Below are positions 29,019 through 39,165 of a stretch of DNA of 64,000 nt, one piece after another. A model generated the notes under the pieces. That model worked only from the letters and a program-made list of their open reading frames with translations, did no database searches and was not told the DNA's origin. The first letter of the stretch is position 1. Each line of letters starts with the position of its first letter. The position numbers and the translations under genes are program-made. The stretch is taken from assembly GCA_016874115.1 (NCBI GenBank), contig VGVA01000001.1, positions 18,810 to 82,809 of the forward strand, given 5' to 3'. The stretch comes from Gammaproteobacteria bacterium (lineage in GTDB: Bacteria; Pseudomonadota; Gammaproteobacteria; Methylococcales; Methylomonadaceae).

Positions 29019-30218
29019 TTATGTCGGTTTGCCCAGTATAACGTCTCCAGATAGACAAAGCGGAATCATCACAGCAAACCAATGGCCTTCCGTATGATCC
29101 AAAAATGGACTGTTAAACAGACTGGTGGTCATTAATGTTAACAACATACCCTGCGCCAACCATTTCTCTTGATCGGGCAAAATTTTAGACATCCGGTATT
29201 GGCTGTAAAGAAAACCAAGATAAACGCACAACCCGGCCAACCCCAGTTGCGCCGCTATCAGTAAGAATTCATTATGCGGGTTATAAGAAATGATTTTCTT
29301 ATTGCCGACTACTTGTTCGTATGCCTCGGCGAAACCGCCGGTACCATGACCCAAAAGCGGTTTCTCGGCAATAATTGCTGCTGAATTTTCCCAGAGCAGA
29401 TAACGTCTACCCATGGAAGACCGCTGTTTTTCAGGAGTTTTATTCAGGTAAGTTAGGGTATTGGCAAAGCCTTCCTGAATTCTTACCAATTTATCGGAAA
29501 AACGAATAAATAAAGTCGCAAACAGAATAATAGCCAACATTGCACACAACAGACCCTTCTTGCCAAAGCGTTGACCGGCAAATAATGGAACCAGCAGCAT
29601 AAGGACTAATTGTCCGGTGCGGCCTTCGACGACGAAAAACAAGTTATAAGTCCCCAGGAGCAGCGCTATTCCATACAAAATGCGATTCTTATTATCATCC
29701 AAAGCCTTATGTCCGCAATAAAACATAAAAAATGCGATAAAAATACTATGAGTGATACGGCTTTTTAAGCTGAAGCTTTTGTGGCGATTCATATCCAACA
29801 AGCCTAAATCCATCAGATAGGAACCGATCAAGGTAATTACAGAAGCAACGACAAATGCGCGCCACGCCCATAAACGGGTGCGATCATCCGTAAAAAAACA
29901 GGCGATCAACGGAATAAAAGTTAATTCCCGGTATTTTCTGATCACTGAAAAAGCCTCATCAGAAGGTGCGCTACTGTAACCGAGACCGATAAAAAAGCAT
30001 ATATATAGCGCCAATGCCCAGGCAGCCGTTGCGTTATTTTTAAGAATACCAGGCAACTTGTTATATTGTTTGATTGTCAGCCAAACCAAACCCAGCATGC
30101 AGGAAGCAGCGATAGCCAGTGCAGTAGACAGATAAACGGTTAAAATAAAAATTAACAATACCGCACCAGCCCAATTAATCGGCTGTTGTCGGTAAGCATT
30201 TTTAATAGATTGCCACAT
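29019..30218 (-). CDS. O-antigen ligase (WaaL/RfaL-like)
   Basis: Multi-TM protein with ligase-type loop GHGTGGFAEAYEQ...YNPHNEFLLIAAQLGLAGL. Confidence 0.9.
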   Translation of the reverse strand: MWQSIKNAYRQQPINWAGAVLLIFILTVYLSTALAIAASCMLGLVWLTIKQYNKLPGILKNNATAAWALALYICFFIGLGYSSAPSDEAFSVIRKYRELTFIPLIACFFTDDRTRLWAWRAFVVASVITLIGSYLMDLGLLDMNRHKSFSLKSRITHSIFIAFFMFYCGHKALDDNKNRILYGIALLLGTYNLFFVVEGRTGQLVLMLLVPLFAGQRFGKKGLLCAMLAIILFATLFIRFSDKLVRIQEGFANTLTYLNKTPEKQRSSMGRRYLLWENSAAIIAEKPLLGHGTGGFAEAYEQVVGNKKIISYNPHNEFLLIAAQLGLAGLCVYLGFLYSQYRMSKILPDQEKWLAQGMLLTLMTTSLFNSPFLDHTEGHWFAVMIPLCLSGDVILGKPT

Positions 30219-30343
30219 CGTTATTTATAATTTTGGTTGTGCGGATGGTAACTTATGCGGAATCTAGGCGCTTAATGGATTAATGTTGTAATTTCTGTAA
30301 CTTTACGAGAGATAGAAAATATTCTCGCCGATTTTTATAGCCG

Positions 30344-31102
30344 TTAGCGGTTTGCTGAAGAACTGTCGCGCATTTCAATCGCCTGCGCATATTTCAAATA
30401 AGGCCTAAGCGCACCGAGCAACGAAGCCGTTAAACCGTCCAGCCCGTACAGAAAACCTTTTTTCAGAAAAAAATATTTAACAAACGCGCTAAACCCATGC
30501 GTCAACGGATCCAAAACCGAAATGCGGCGTCCACTGTCCAGCAATACTTTCGCATCCCTTTTGCTGTATTTGGCGGTGCGTACCAAGTAATCGCTCAAGT
30601 CCTTGAACGAGTAGTGAATAATATGCCCCTTCCGGCGCTGATAATTCTCCGTCATTAATGACGTGTGACCGATCATGGGCGAAAATCGGCAACGGCCGCG
30701 GTGATAAAGCCGGATCATATAATCGGGATACCATACTTTTTGCCAACGCTGACCGATAAAATTTTTTCTGGCGAAAGCGTAGGCGTCGAATGTCGAATCG
30801 GCGTAATTAATCGATTTGATTTCAGCAACCATGTCGACATCCATCCGCTCGTCGGCGTCCAAGTGCAAAATCCAGTCGTTGGCGGCAAACTGGACACCGA
30901 AATCTTTCTGCAACCCGTCTCCCAGATAGCTTTGCTCATAGACGCGCGCACCCAAGGATTGCGCGATTTCACGAGTATTATCGGTACTCAGGCTGTCGAC
31001 CACGATGATTTCATCGGCAACCCGCCAGGCCGACTCTATGCAGTCTTTGATATTCTCTTCTTCGTTTAACGTGATGATGGTGACGGTAATTTTTTGTTGC
31101 AT
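30344..31102 (-). CDS. Glycosyltransferase family 2 (WaaE/KdtX-like)
   Basis: ITVTIITLNEEENIKDCIESAWRVADEIIVVDSLSTDNT, LHLDADERM. Confidence 0.92.
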   Translation of the reverse strand: MQQKITVTIITLNEEENIKDCIESAWRVADEIIVVDSLSTDNTREIAQSLGARVYEQSYLGDGLQKDFGVQFAANDWILHLDADERMDVDMVAEIKSINYADSTFDAYAFARKNFIGQRWQKVWYPDYMIRLYHRGRCRFSPMIGHTSLMTENYQRRKGHIIHYSFKDLSDYLVRTAKYSKRDAKVLLDSGRRISVLDPLTHGFSAFVKYFFLKKGFLYGLDGLTASLLGALRPYLKYAQAIEMRDSSSANR

Positions 31103-31168
31103 TCGTTAATTTTAATCACCGTCAAAAAAGAACATATGTCATTAATACTAAAAATAATCGAATAACGG

Positions 31169-31594
31169 TTATACAGTGGCCGAATTCAACCACAAATCAT
31201 GTTTATTACACATGCTCAAGACGAAAATAACGCCGGAACATTGATCCAAGGCAAAAGTTGAAACGGCGGCCTTATCTTTCTCGGGGTTAAACAGATGCTC
31301 GTCGATAAATTTGTAATTCTTATCCAACAAAACGTGTTTAACGATATAGTGCTCATAGCCCTTCATTTCATGGGCGGTAGCGACTTTCACGGTAATTTTG
31401 CCTTTCGACTTCTCAATACCGATACTGGGTAAATGCCCAGCTACCTTGTCTTTCCAGCGTCCTGGCGACTCTTTGGTGTAATAAATATCGCTGACCGACG
31501 TAGCAACGACATCCTTTGCCGCCACCCACTCCGGCAGAAACAGACTGGCGCCAATACTTGCGGCGCTCCACTTTATAAAATTACGGCGTTGCAT
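31169..31594 (-). CDS. Tat-exported superoxide reductase / desulfoferrodoxin-like protein
   Basis: MQRRNFIKWSAASIGASLFLP Tat leader; HLPSI, HEMKGYEHYI, CNKHDLW reproduce the 4 His + 1 Cys ligand pattern of the SOR iron centre. Confidence 0.75.
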   Translation of the reverse strand: MQRRNFIKWSAASIGASLFLPEWVAAKDVVATSVSDIYYTKESPGRWKDKVAGHLPSIGIEKSKGKITVKVATAHEMKGYEHYIVKHVLLDKNYKFIDEHLFNPEKDKAAVSTFALDQCSGVIFVLSMCNKHDLWLNSATV

Positions 31595-31729
31595 AACATA
31601 TCCTCTCAGGAAGGTTTTCCAATCGCATTAATAATAAATGCTAACTCATTAGTTTAGTCGTTAATCATTCTAAACCAGATAACAATTCTCTTCAGACTTT
31701 AATTCCAATCGATTGGTTATTCATTAATA

Positions 31730-32527
31730 TTAATCGGTACCGATCCCTTGATAGGCATTAATTTTAGCTTTAGTTGTTCTTAACCCAAGCAGAAACCAGT
31801 AATTAAATTGCCCTGCCGCCTGCATAACCAAAGGCGCCCCCCCCAATGCAACCGCATCAACCAGACAATACCATGCCGCCACCCCGCTAGGCGGATTACC
31901 CTGCGACCAACCTAATACCGGATCAATCGACACCCATCGCCAAGTACCAACCGAGGTACCGATCAACTCCAACCAAGTAGTAATAAAAAAGGCGGCAAGA
32001 TACACCATCGGCGACCGGCCTTTAAACAAATAAATCAAAAATACGCAGAACAACATGGCCCCGACCGCATCGCCTTGATCAAGAATGCCGCTGATTCCCC
32101 ATAACGACCACAACCCGCAGACCGTAACCACAAACTTGGCGATTTCTCTGGCGTAAATTTGAAAAAACCCAGATCGCGCCAATGCGACCGCCGTTAAATA
32201 CACCATGCCATGACCGGGCGGCACATACGCGGGTACATTATGAAAGCGGTAAATATAGCCGCCCATGTAAGGCGAGGCAAAATGTTCGCCCAGGGTTGCA
32301 AAAATCACGGCAACGCCCACTTGTACACGGGTTTCCAGCGTCTCACCCAATAGCAACCCGATTAAAAACACCCAACCGCATACGCCCAATGCATTTTGTT
32401 TTTCTATGGTTGCATGGGAATCGCTAAGCAAACAGATAACCACGCAAAAAAACGTAAATACGGCAATAAAATAATCCCGTTTTTTATGAGGGTACTGAAT
32501 ACCCGGCTGTGGAAAATGTGGCAACAC
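31730..32527 (-). CDS. Uncharacterised multi-TM membrane protein
   Basis: 265 aa polytopic hydrophobic protein. Confidence 0.75.
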   Translation of the reverse strand: MLPHFPQPGIQYPHKKRDYFIAVFTFFCVVICLLSDSHATIEKQNALGVCGWVFLIGLLLGETLETRVQVGVAVIFATLGEHFASPYMGGYIYRFHNVPAYVPPGHGMVYLTAVALARSGFFQIYAREIAKFVVTVCGLWSLWGISGILDQGDAVGAMLFCVFLIYLFKGRSPMVYLAAFFITTWLELIGTSVGTWRWVSIDPVLGWSQGNPPSGVAAWYCLVDAVALGGAPLVMQAAGQFNYWFLLGLRTTKAKINAYQGIGTD

Positions 32528-32595
32528 GATGAAGTTTTACAATTATTAATAACTTAGAAAGTTATTGCTTAACACTATGAGCGCAGGCAACAACA

Positions 32596-33042
32596 TCACA
32601 TAAATGCCCAGGCCACCAGCAGGTAACGGCAAAATTTTCCAACCATAATGACGATAAAAGCCGATAACAACGGCAATTTTAACCAGCCGCCGGCAAAACA
32701 TAACGCGTCACCGACCACGGGCAGCCATGAAAAAAACAGCACCCAAAGCCCTTTTATTTTAACAACTTTTAACGCTTTTTGTTTGTCTGCTGATAATAAT
32801 GACGCTACAGGATATTTCTGCGCGGCCAATACGCCCAAACCCCAGGTCGTCATTGCACCTAAAGTATTGCCGGCTGTCGCCGAAACCAGAAGATTGGCAA
32901 TGTGATATTTTCCTGTCGAGGCTAACAGCGCCAATACCGCTTCGGACCCGCCCGGCATAACGGTAGCCGATATAAACGCGCTAAAAAACAACTCCCACAA
33001 CTCAGTATTAACGAACCCTGTGCTGAATTTTTCCACAAACAT
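32596..33042 (-). CDS. YqaA family / SNARE-associated (DedA-like) membrane protein
   Basis: LWELFFSAFISATVMPGGSEAVLALL, TTWGLGVLAAQKYP, PVVGDALCFAGGWLKLPL. Confidence 0.9.
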   Translation of the reverse strand: MFVEKFSTGFVNTELWELFFSAFISATVMPGGSEAVLALLASTGKYHIANLLVSATAGNTLGAMTTWGLGVLAAQKYPVASLLSADKQKALKVVKIKGLWVLFFSWLPVVGDALCFAGGWLKLPLLSAFIVIMVGKFCRYLLVAWAFM

Positions 33043-33066
33043 ATTTCACAAAGCCATTAATAAAAA

Positions 33067-33096
33067 AAGCCCTGCAAAATGCTTTGCAAGGCTTTT
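33067..33096 (-). terminator. Terminator of the cupredoxin gene
   Basis: Minus strand AAAAGCCTTGCAAAGCATTTTGCAGGGCTTTTTTTA hairpin with T tail. Confidence 0.8.
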
Positions 33097-33112
33097 CGAA
33101 TTCGATTGTTTT

Positions 33113-34033
33113 TTATTCCGGTTGGATTTTATTTTTGGAAGAAAAAATACGGTTAACCAAGCGGAAAACCAGATTTTTAACAAAGATCAAAAAAGATTTC
33201 AGCATGGCAAAGCTCTCGGCCGTTGCTTCTGCAATCGTTTTACCCTTGAATTTTTTGCCGAAGGCAGCCGCCATAATTAATCCCAGCGCCAGACCGATCA
33301 CCATCGTACCGGACGTAAAATAATCGGTTTGATTTGCTGACGCCGCCTTCCCTGCCTTTTTGGCTGCTTCTGCCAATGCCAGCGCTTCGTTGGCCGCGGC
33401 GATATCAAGATCGGTCTGTTTGGCGGCGGCAAACACTTCCGGCATGCCCGCATTATAATCGTCCACGTTGTTGGGTGCCGTCACGCCGGGGATACTCGGC
33501 AGATCGCCATCGCCATCGCCGACTTTCAACTGCGCTTTCATCCCTTTTTCCATATGCTGGGCAATATCGCAATGCACCAGATAGGTTTTATCGCCCGGCG
33601 GCAGGATTAATGTGCCGGAAATTTTCGCAGGGCCGGTTACTTCCAGATGGAACATACCTTTAGGATATAAATACTTCGGTAAGCCGTGCATCATCCATTG
33701 ATGGCGGATTTTATCTTCATTAACAAAATGAACGGTTAATTTGGTGCAGGGTTTGAAATTAAATTCCTGCGTATCGAAAGCAAACATTCGGCCTGGAAAT
33801 TTTTCCGAATATTTATGTCCGGCATGAACAGTCACTTCTTTGGTTTCGGCAATACTATCGCAACCGCCCGGCAATTTATCGGCATTTTGCCCCATAACCA
33901 TGCCGCCGGACATTTCCATTAAATGTCCATCGCCATGATCCATAAGCATTTTGGTGTGGTCTTCAATTTCAACGGCCGAAACGGAAGCCGAAAAGAAAAC
34001 TACCGCTGAAATGGCCGGTAAATATTTCAACAT
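33113..34033 (-). CDS. Periplasmic single-domain cupredoxin / copper oxidase-like protein with C-terminal TM anchor
   Basis: Signal peptide; RHQWMMHGLP and HCDIAQHMEKGM resemble the type-1 Cu ligand set of multicopper oxidases; C-terminal TM and basic tail. Confidence 0.75.
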   Translation of the reverse strand: MLKYLPAISAVVFFSASVSAVEIEDHTKMLMDHGDGHLMEMSGGMVMGQNADKLPGGCDSIAETKEVTVHAGHKYSEKFPGRMFAFDTQEFNFKPCTKLTVHFVNEDKIRHQWMMHGLPKYLYPKGMFHLEVTGPAKISGTLILPPGDKTYLVHCDIAQHMEKGMKAQLKVGDGDGDLPSIPGVTAPNNVDDYNAGMPEVFAAAKQTDLDIAAANEALALAEAAKKAGKAASANQTDYFTSGTMVIGLALGLIMAAAFGKKFKGKTIAEATAESFAMLKSFLIFVKNLVFRLVNRIFSSKNKIQPE

Positions 34034-34138
34034 TGATACTAAACCTCTACTTCCTACTGTTTACCCTGATATTTTTGCCATACGCCATCCGGTTAATGCC
34101 TTCTATAACGGCATTAACCGAAACGGAAAACTTAAACC

Positions 34139-34729
34139 TTAATCTTTAGCTTTACCGATGATACCGTCCACGATCTTTCTGAACGGCGCCACATACAAAT
34201 AGGCTATATATAAACCGCCAAGAATCAGTATCAGGTAGATGAATTTGGTACTGCCTGATTTGGCGGCACCGGCGCCAGCTCTAAACCCCATGTGAACATC
34301 TTTACGCTCGCCTTGATCCGGCACTAAAGTAATATGAATCAAATAGTTGCCGACATCAGGAACGCCGTTAGGCATTTTCAGCTCGATGGTGCCACTTTTG
34401 TGTTTGGCACCTTCCAAGAAGAATACACGGGTGCCTTCCGGCTCTTTGGTAACTTCGAATTCTACGGTGTTATCTTTATATTTTTGGTCCTGATAGTCGA
34501 AAACCAGAATCAAAGATTCTTTAGCCAAAGGGATGTCGGCGCAAAATTCTTCCGCAGGAAATGAATTAGGTTGATACGCTGTGTAGTGTATCCAGTGATC
34601 CGGTTCTAATTCGAACTTACATTGATCCGTATCTGTGCCTTTTGCGCCGCCATGCGCCAAAATGGAGGCTGAAAATAACATTGCAACGGTTGCCAGCAAA
34701 ATCTTTGTAATAAAATATGACCTGTTCAT
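34139..34729 (-). CDS. Uncharacterised periplasmic protein with C-terminal TM anchor, paired with cupredoxin
   Basis: Signal peptide, beta-rich domain with two Cys (CKFELEP, EEFCADIP), C-terminal TM; directly upstream of the cupredoxin gene. Confidence 0.75.
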   Translation of the reverse strand: MNRSYFITKILLATVAMLFSASILAHGGAKGTDTDQCKFELEPDHWIHYTAYQPNSFPAEEFCADIPLAKESLILVFDYQDQKYKDNTVEFEVTKEPEGTRVFFLEGAKHKSGTIELKMPNGVPDVGNYLIHITLVPDQGERKDVHMGFRAGAGAAKSGSTKFIYLILILGGLYIAYLYVAPFRKIVDGIIGKAKD

Positions 34730-35003
34730 AATTCCTCGCACCTTCCAGTGTTTTTTATAAGTATAGTAGTTGTGAAAAATATCAGATCATAAGCAAACTT
34801 ACACCTGAACCCACACGATAACTGATATTTTAATATCGTCAATAGCGATTGTCGCACTCTAGCACATCACTCAAGACAAATAAAGAACCCCTTCCAAACT
34901 AATCGGGTATGTTTGATATGCATCAATCGGGGCTGTTATATCTTGCCATCCGGGCAGCCTTCTCGTAGACTTAAAGACCAAGATCAGTAGAGAGCACCAG
35001 TTT

Positions 35004-36647
35004 ATGTCAGCACTGACAACATCACAGGCCTGGATTGCATTAACAGCGCATTATCATCACATGCAAAATTATTCGATGCGTGAGGCCTTCGCAAACGACC
35101 CTGAACGCTTCCATAAATACTCCCTGCATCTCAACGATATACTGTTCGATTACTCCAAAAACCGGATTAATCAACACACCTTGCCGTTATTAATCGAACT
35201 GGCCAACGCCACGGAACTGCCCGCTAAAATAGAGGCCATGTTTTCCGGCGTCAAGATTAATACCACCGAACACCGCGCCGTGCTGCACATTGCCTTAAGA
35301 AACCGCGGCAATCGACCTATCTTTATCGACGGCGACGATGTCATGCCGGAGGTCAACGGCGTACTGGCGAAAATGCGCGCCTTTACAGAGCGGGTGCGTT
35401 CCGGAGCATGGAAAGGCTATACCGGCAAACCCATCACAGACATCGTAAATATCGGCATCGGCGGTTCCAGCCTAGGTCCTAAAATGGTGGCGGCAGCGCT
35501 GGCCCCCTACGGTAAACCGGGTTTGAATGCCCATTTCGTTTCCAATATCGATGCAGGGGACTTGCTCAGCACCTTAAATGTGTTATCGCCTGAAACCACA
35601 TTATTTATCGTCGCCTCCAAATCGTTCGGCACACAGGAGGCCATGGTGAACGCCAAATCGGCGCGGCGCTGGTTTCTTGACAAGGTTAATAACGATGAAT
35701 CCGCCATTGCCAAGCACTTTGTGGCGATTTCAACCAATACCAAACTGGTAACTGAGTTCGGCATTAATACCGACAACATGTTCGAGCTATGGGATTGGGT
35801 AGGCGGCCGCTATTCGTTATGGTCGGCCGTGGGTTTGTCGATTGCTTTGTACGCCGGCATGGATCATTTTGAAAACCTTTTGCAAGGTGCTTATGAAGCC
35901 GACGAACATTTCCGCACCCAGCCCTTCGACCAGAATATTCCTGTGATCATGGGCTTATTGGGCATTTGGTACAACAATTTTTTCGGCGCGCAATCGTACG
36001 CCTTGTTGCCTTACGATTATTCCATGCGCTACTTTTCCGATTACCTGCAACAAGGCGACATGGAAAGTAACGGCAAAAGCATCGACTTGGACGGCCAAAA
36101 AATCGATTACGATACCGGCCAGATAATCTGGGGACAACAGGGCACCAACGGCCAGCACGCCTTTTACCAGTTAATTCACCAAGGCACCAAGCTGGTGCCT
36201 TGCGATTTTCACTGCGCCGCCACCGGTTTCTATAACTTACAGGAACATCAAGATATTCTCGTCTCCAACTTTCTGGCGCAACCGGAAGCATTAATGCGCG
36301 GTAAGACCAGAGAAGAAGTCATTAATGAATTATCTCCGAAGGAAAGAGAAGATGACGTATTAATCGCATCGAAAATATTCGACGGCAACAAGCCTTCCAA
36401 TTCTTTTCTCTATCGAAAACTGACGCCCAAAACGCTGGGTTCGTTATTGGCGTTTTACGAGCATAAGATTTTCGTCCAGGGCGCGATCTGGAACATTAAT
36501 TCTTTCGACCAGATGGGTGTGGAACTGGGCAAAATCCTTGCTAAAGCGATTCAACCGGAATTAAACACACCTGATGAAATCGACAGCCACGACTGTTCCA
36601 CTAACGCATTAATCAATTATTGCAAAGCATTACGACAACAAAACTAA
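35004..36647 (+). CDS. pgi: Glucose-6-phosphate isomerase
   Basis: [44 protein letters not shown]. Confidence 0.97.
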   Translation: MSALTTSQAWIALTAHYHHMQNYSMREAFANDPERFHKYSLHLNDILFDYSKNRINQHTLPLLIELANATELPAKIEAMFSGVKINTTEHRAVLHIALRNRGNRPIFIDGDDVMPEVNGVLAKMRAFTERVRSGAWKGYTGKPITDIVNIGIGGSSLGPKMVAAALAPYGKPGLNAHFVSNIDAGDLLSTLNVLSPETTLFIVASKSFGTQEAMVNAKSARRWFLDKVNNDESAIAKHFVAISTNTKLVTEFGINTDNMFELWDWVGGRYSLWSAVGLSIALYAGMDHFENLLQGAYEADEHFRTQPFDQNIPVIMGLLGIWYNNFFGAQSYALLPYDYSMRYFSDYLQQGDMESNGKSIDLDGQKIDYDTGQIIWGQQGTNGQHAFYQLIHQGTKLVPCDFHCAATGFYNLQEHQDILVSNFLAQPEALMRGKTREEVINELSPKEREDDVLIASKIFDGNKPSNSFLYRKLTPKTLGSLLAFYEHKIFVQGAIWNINSFDQMGVELGKILAKAIQPELNTPDEIDSHDCSTNALINYCKALRQQN

Positions 36648-36847
36648 GCACAGAATTATTAATGGCAGCCTAAACACCGCCGTAACTTAAGTTGTAACCA
36701 CAGCTACAGCGAGCCGATTTGACCTCAGCGGATGTCTATTGAATTCATCCGCTTATAATTAATACCGTCTTTTTCTCGCGTAAAAATGTTGAACTTCATT
36801 TTTATGACATTGACATCATTAATGAAATCATAATCTTTACTCATTAC

Positions 36848-37405
36848 ATGCCCGATATTCCCATCATCCGAAAAAAAACCACAATCGCCGCCAGCCGCTT
36901 GTTCCGCATCGAATCACTGGATATTGAATTCAGCAATGGCGAACAGCGTAACTTCGAACGGCTGGCGCGCAGCAATCCTGGCGGCGGCGCGGTTTTGGTG
37001 GTGCCGATTCTAAATGAAGACACGGTGGTATTAATCAGGGAGTATTCAGCGGGCGTACACCGGTATGAGCTGGGCTTGCCGAAAGGCCGAACCGAACCGG
37101 GAGAATCATTAATGGAAGCCGCAAACCGGGAGTTAAAGGAAGAAATCGGTTACGGCGCCAACAATCTGTATCACCTCACCTCGTTTTCGATTGCACCTTC
37201 TTACCTTGAACACATGACGGAAATTATTATCGCCACCGGTTTGTATCCTGAAAAACTGGAAGGCGATGAGCCGGAAGAACTGGAAGTTGTGCCCTGGCCG
37301 TTATCGGATATTAACGGTTTGTTGGCGACCGGCGAATGCACGGAAGCCCGCTCAATTGCGGCCTTGTTTATGGCGGTCGAATACCGGAAAAAACTGGGTT
37401 TATAG
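36848..37405 (+). CDS. nudE: ADP compounds hydrolase (Nudix)
   Basis: Nudix box GRTEPGESLMEAANRELKEEIGYG; NudE-like overall. Confidence 0.93.
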   Translation: MPDIPIIRKKTTIAASRLFRIESLDIEFSNGEQRNFERLARSNPGGGAVLVVPILNEDTVVLIREYSAGVHRYELGLPKGRTEPGESLMEAANRELKEEIGYGANNLYHLTSFSIAPSYLEHMTEIIIATGLYPEKLEGDEPEELEVVPWPLSDINGLLATGECTEARSIAALFMAVEYRKKLGL

Positions 37406-39136
37406 CCGATTCAAGGGTTCCAGTACAGAATCTTCCGCTACCGTTTTTATTGATTTTGACTGATTTTCATTAAACGCCCGCACTAATTCCCTGCCTTGCC
37501 AAGCGATTTTATTCTGCCGGTAAAGTGATTGATTTAACAGCAATATTTCTTCACGTAAGCGTGAGTTGCAATTATCGGCGACAGCACTCAGATTATCCAC
37601 GGCAAATATCAATTTACCCCAAGCCAGCAATGCATTTTTGGCCATATGCGCATCGTTGTGGGCGCAGGCAATTTTCAGATCATTAATGACTTGCTTGAGC
37701 GATACTTCCTGAGCATTGTTATTAATGCCTTTGTCTACAGCCGATGATTTTTTAACGCGTCTGGACAAAAAGAACAACAATGTGCAAAACCAAACCAGCA
37801 CCAGCACGGCGGATACCCAAAACCACGGGTTTTGCCGCCAATCGGGATTAACAGGTGCTGGCAAAGTATTGACCGGCGCTATACTTGGCTGTGGCGCAAC
37901 CTGAACAGAAGGATTTTGGACAGGCGCTACGGCCTCTGGCTGCACCTCTGCGCCGCCGATTACATTAATCGCCGTTTCCGGCAGGCGGGCGATTTCTGTT
38001 TTTTGGGTGTTGGTATTAAACCAGGGAATTTCTATTGCCGGTAGTACATGCCGTCCCGGTTTTGCAGGAATCAGCGCAATTTTTTCCTGCCGCCAGGCGG
38101 CAATGCCACCCGGCTGTTTCGATTCATTCAACACCGGCTGATCAGGGTAAGCTTTGAATTCCGGAATGGCGTTATTAATGTTATTCAGTTCCGGCAGTTG
38201 CCCCACAGTCACACCCTCACCGCGCAACGACAGGGTTCTGGTCAAAGGCTCGCCGACTTTCATTTGTTGGTTATCGCCGGACCATTCTTCGGTCAACTCC
38301 AATTTTTCCGCCGCCAGCCATGCGCCACCCTTAAAATCCGCAGGGGCAGGCAGCACGTTCAAGGTAACTTCTTTCGATAAAATCCGTTTGGTTTTGCTCA
38401 TTCGATTGCTAAAGAAATCACGAAAATACAATGGCTTATCTAACACGATAGAGGCGGTCAACGTTAATGGCTTGATCGTAAACTGCCCGCTTTTTTGCGG
38501 AAAAATAGCATATTTTCGTTCTGTTACTGCATACGCGACGCCATTAATGACGGTATTAAAATTACTGTCATCGCCCAATTTTTCTATAACGACATCGGGT
38601 AATTCCGGTTCGCTGAGCTCGGCCTGGGCCAATTCGACGCGCCGGTATAAACGGATGGTATAAATTACCTGGGATTGCACATAAGGTTGCCCGGGCGCTG
38701 CTTTTACTTCCAGAATGATTTCTTCGCTGCCGCTACCGGCGTCATTGTTTTGATTGTTTTCCAGCACCGTCACCGCCAACGGCTCACTGGTATCGTTGCC
38801 GAACGTAAGGGCGGGAATGACAAGTTTGCCCGCTTTCTTGGCCGTCACCTCAACAACCCATTGGATAGACTTACTGTAATTTCCGTTAACCCAGGAGCTG
38901 TTGCTGCTTTGGCTTTGATTCAGCACCGTAAAATCCTGCTCTAAGGGCGACAAATCAGGATTGCCGTCCGGTTCATCGGCTGCGGTAAATTGAATTTTAA
39001 AAGACTCATCCTGCCTGACCGGATTACGGTCAATCGTCGTCGTGATATTAACGGCATACGCATTTTGCCAGCTCATGGCAAAGCATGTCATCATTAACAA
39101 TAAATTAATGATTATTAATAAACTTCTATGCCTCAT
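37400..39136 (-). CDS. BatD/BatE-type protein (oxygen tolerance)
   Basis: Signal peptide; TTIDRNPVRQDESFKIQFTADDE-like start, tandem beta domains, C-terminal TM; within the Bat operon. Confidence 0.9.
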   Translation of the reverse strand: MRHRSLLIIINLLLMMTCFAMSWQNAYAVNITTTIDRNPVRQDESFKIQFTAADEPDGNPDLSPLEQDFTVLNQSQSSNSSWVNGNYSKSIQWVVEVTAKKAGKLVIPALTFGNDTSEPLAVTVLENNQNNDAGSGSEEIILEVKAAPGQPYVQSQVIYTIRLYRRVELAQAELSEPELPDVVIEKLGDDSNFNTVINGVAYAVTERKYAIFPQKSGQFTIKPLTLTASIVLDKPLYFRDFFSNRMSKTKRILSKEVTLNVLPAPADFKGGAWLAAEKLELTEEWSGDNQQMKVGEPLTRTLSLRGEGVTVGQLPELNNINNAIPEFKAYPDQPVLNESKQPGGIAAWRQEKIALIPAKPGRHVLPAIEIPWFNTNTQKTEIARLPETAINVIGGAEVQPEAVAPVQNPSVQVAPQPSIAPVNTLPAPVNPDWRQNPWFWVSAVLVLVWFCTLLFFLSRRVKKSSAVDKGINNNAQEVSLKQVINDLKIACAHNDAHMAKNALLAWGKLIFAVDNLSAVADNCNSRLREEILLLNQSLYRQNKIAWQGRELVRAFNENQSKSIKTVAEDSVLEPLNRL

Positions 39137-39165
39137 AGCGGTTTGTATTAAGTCTGTAATCTGTT

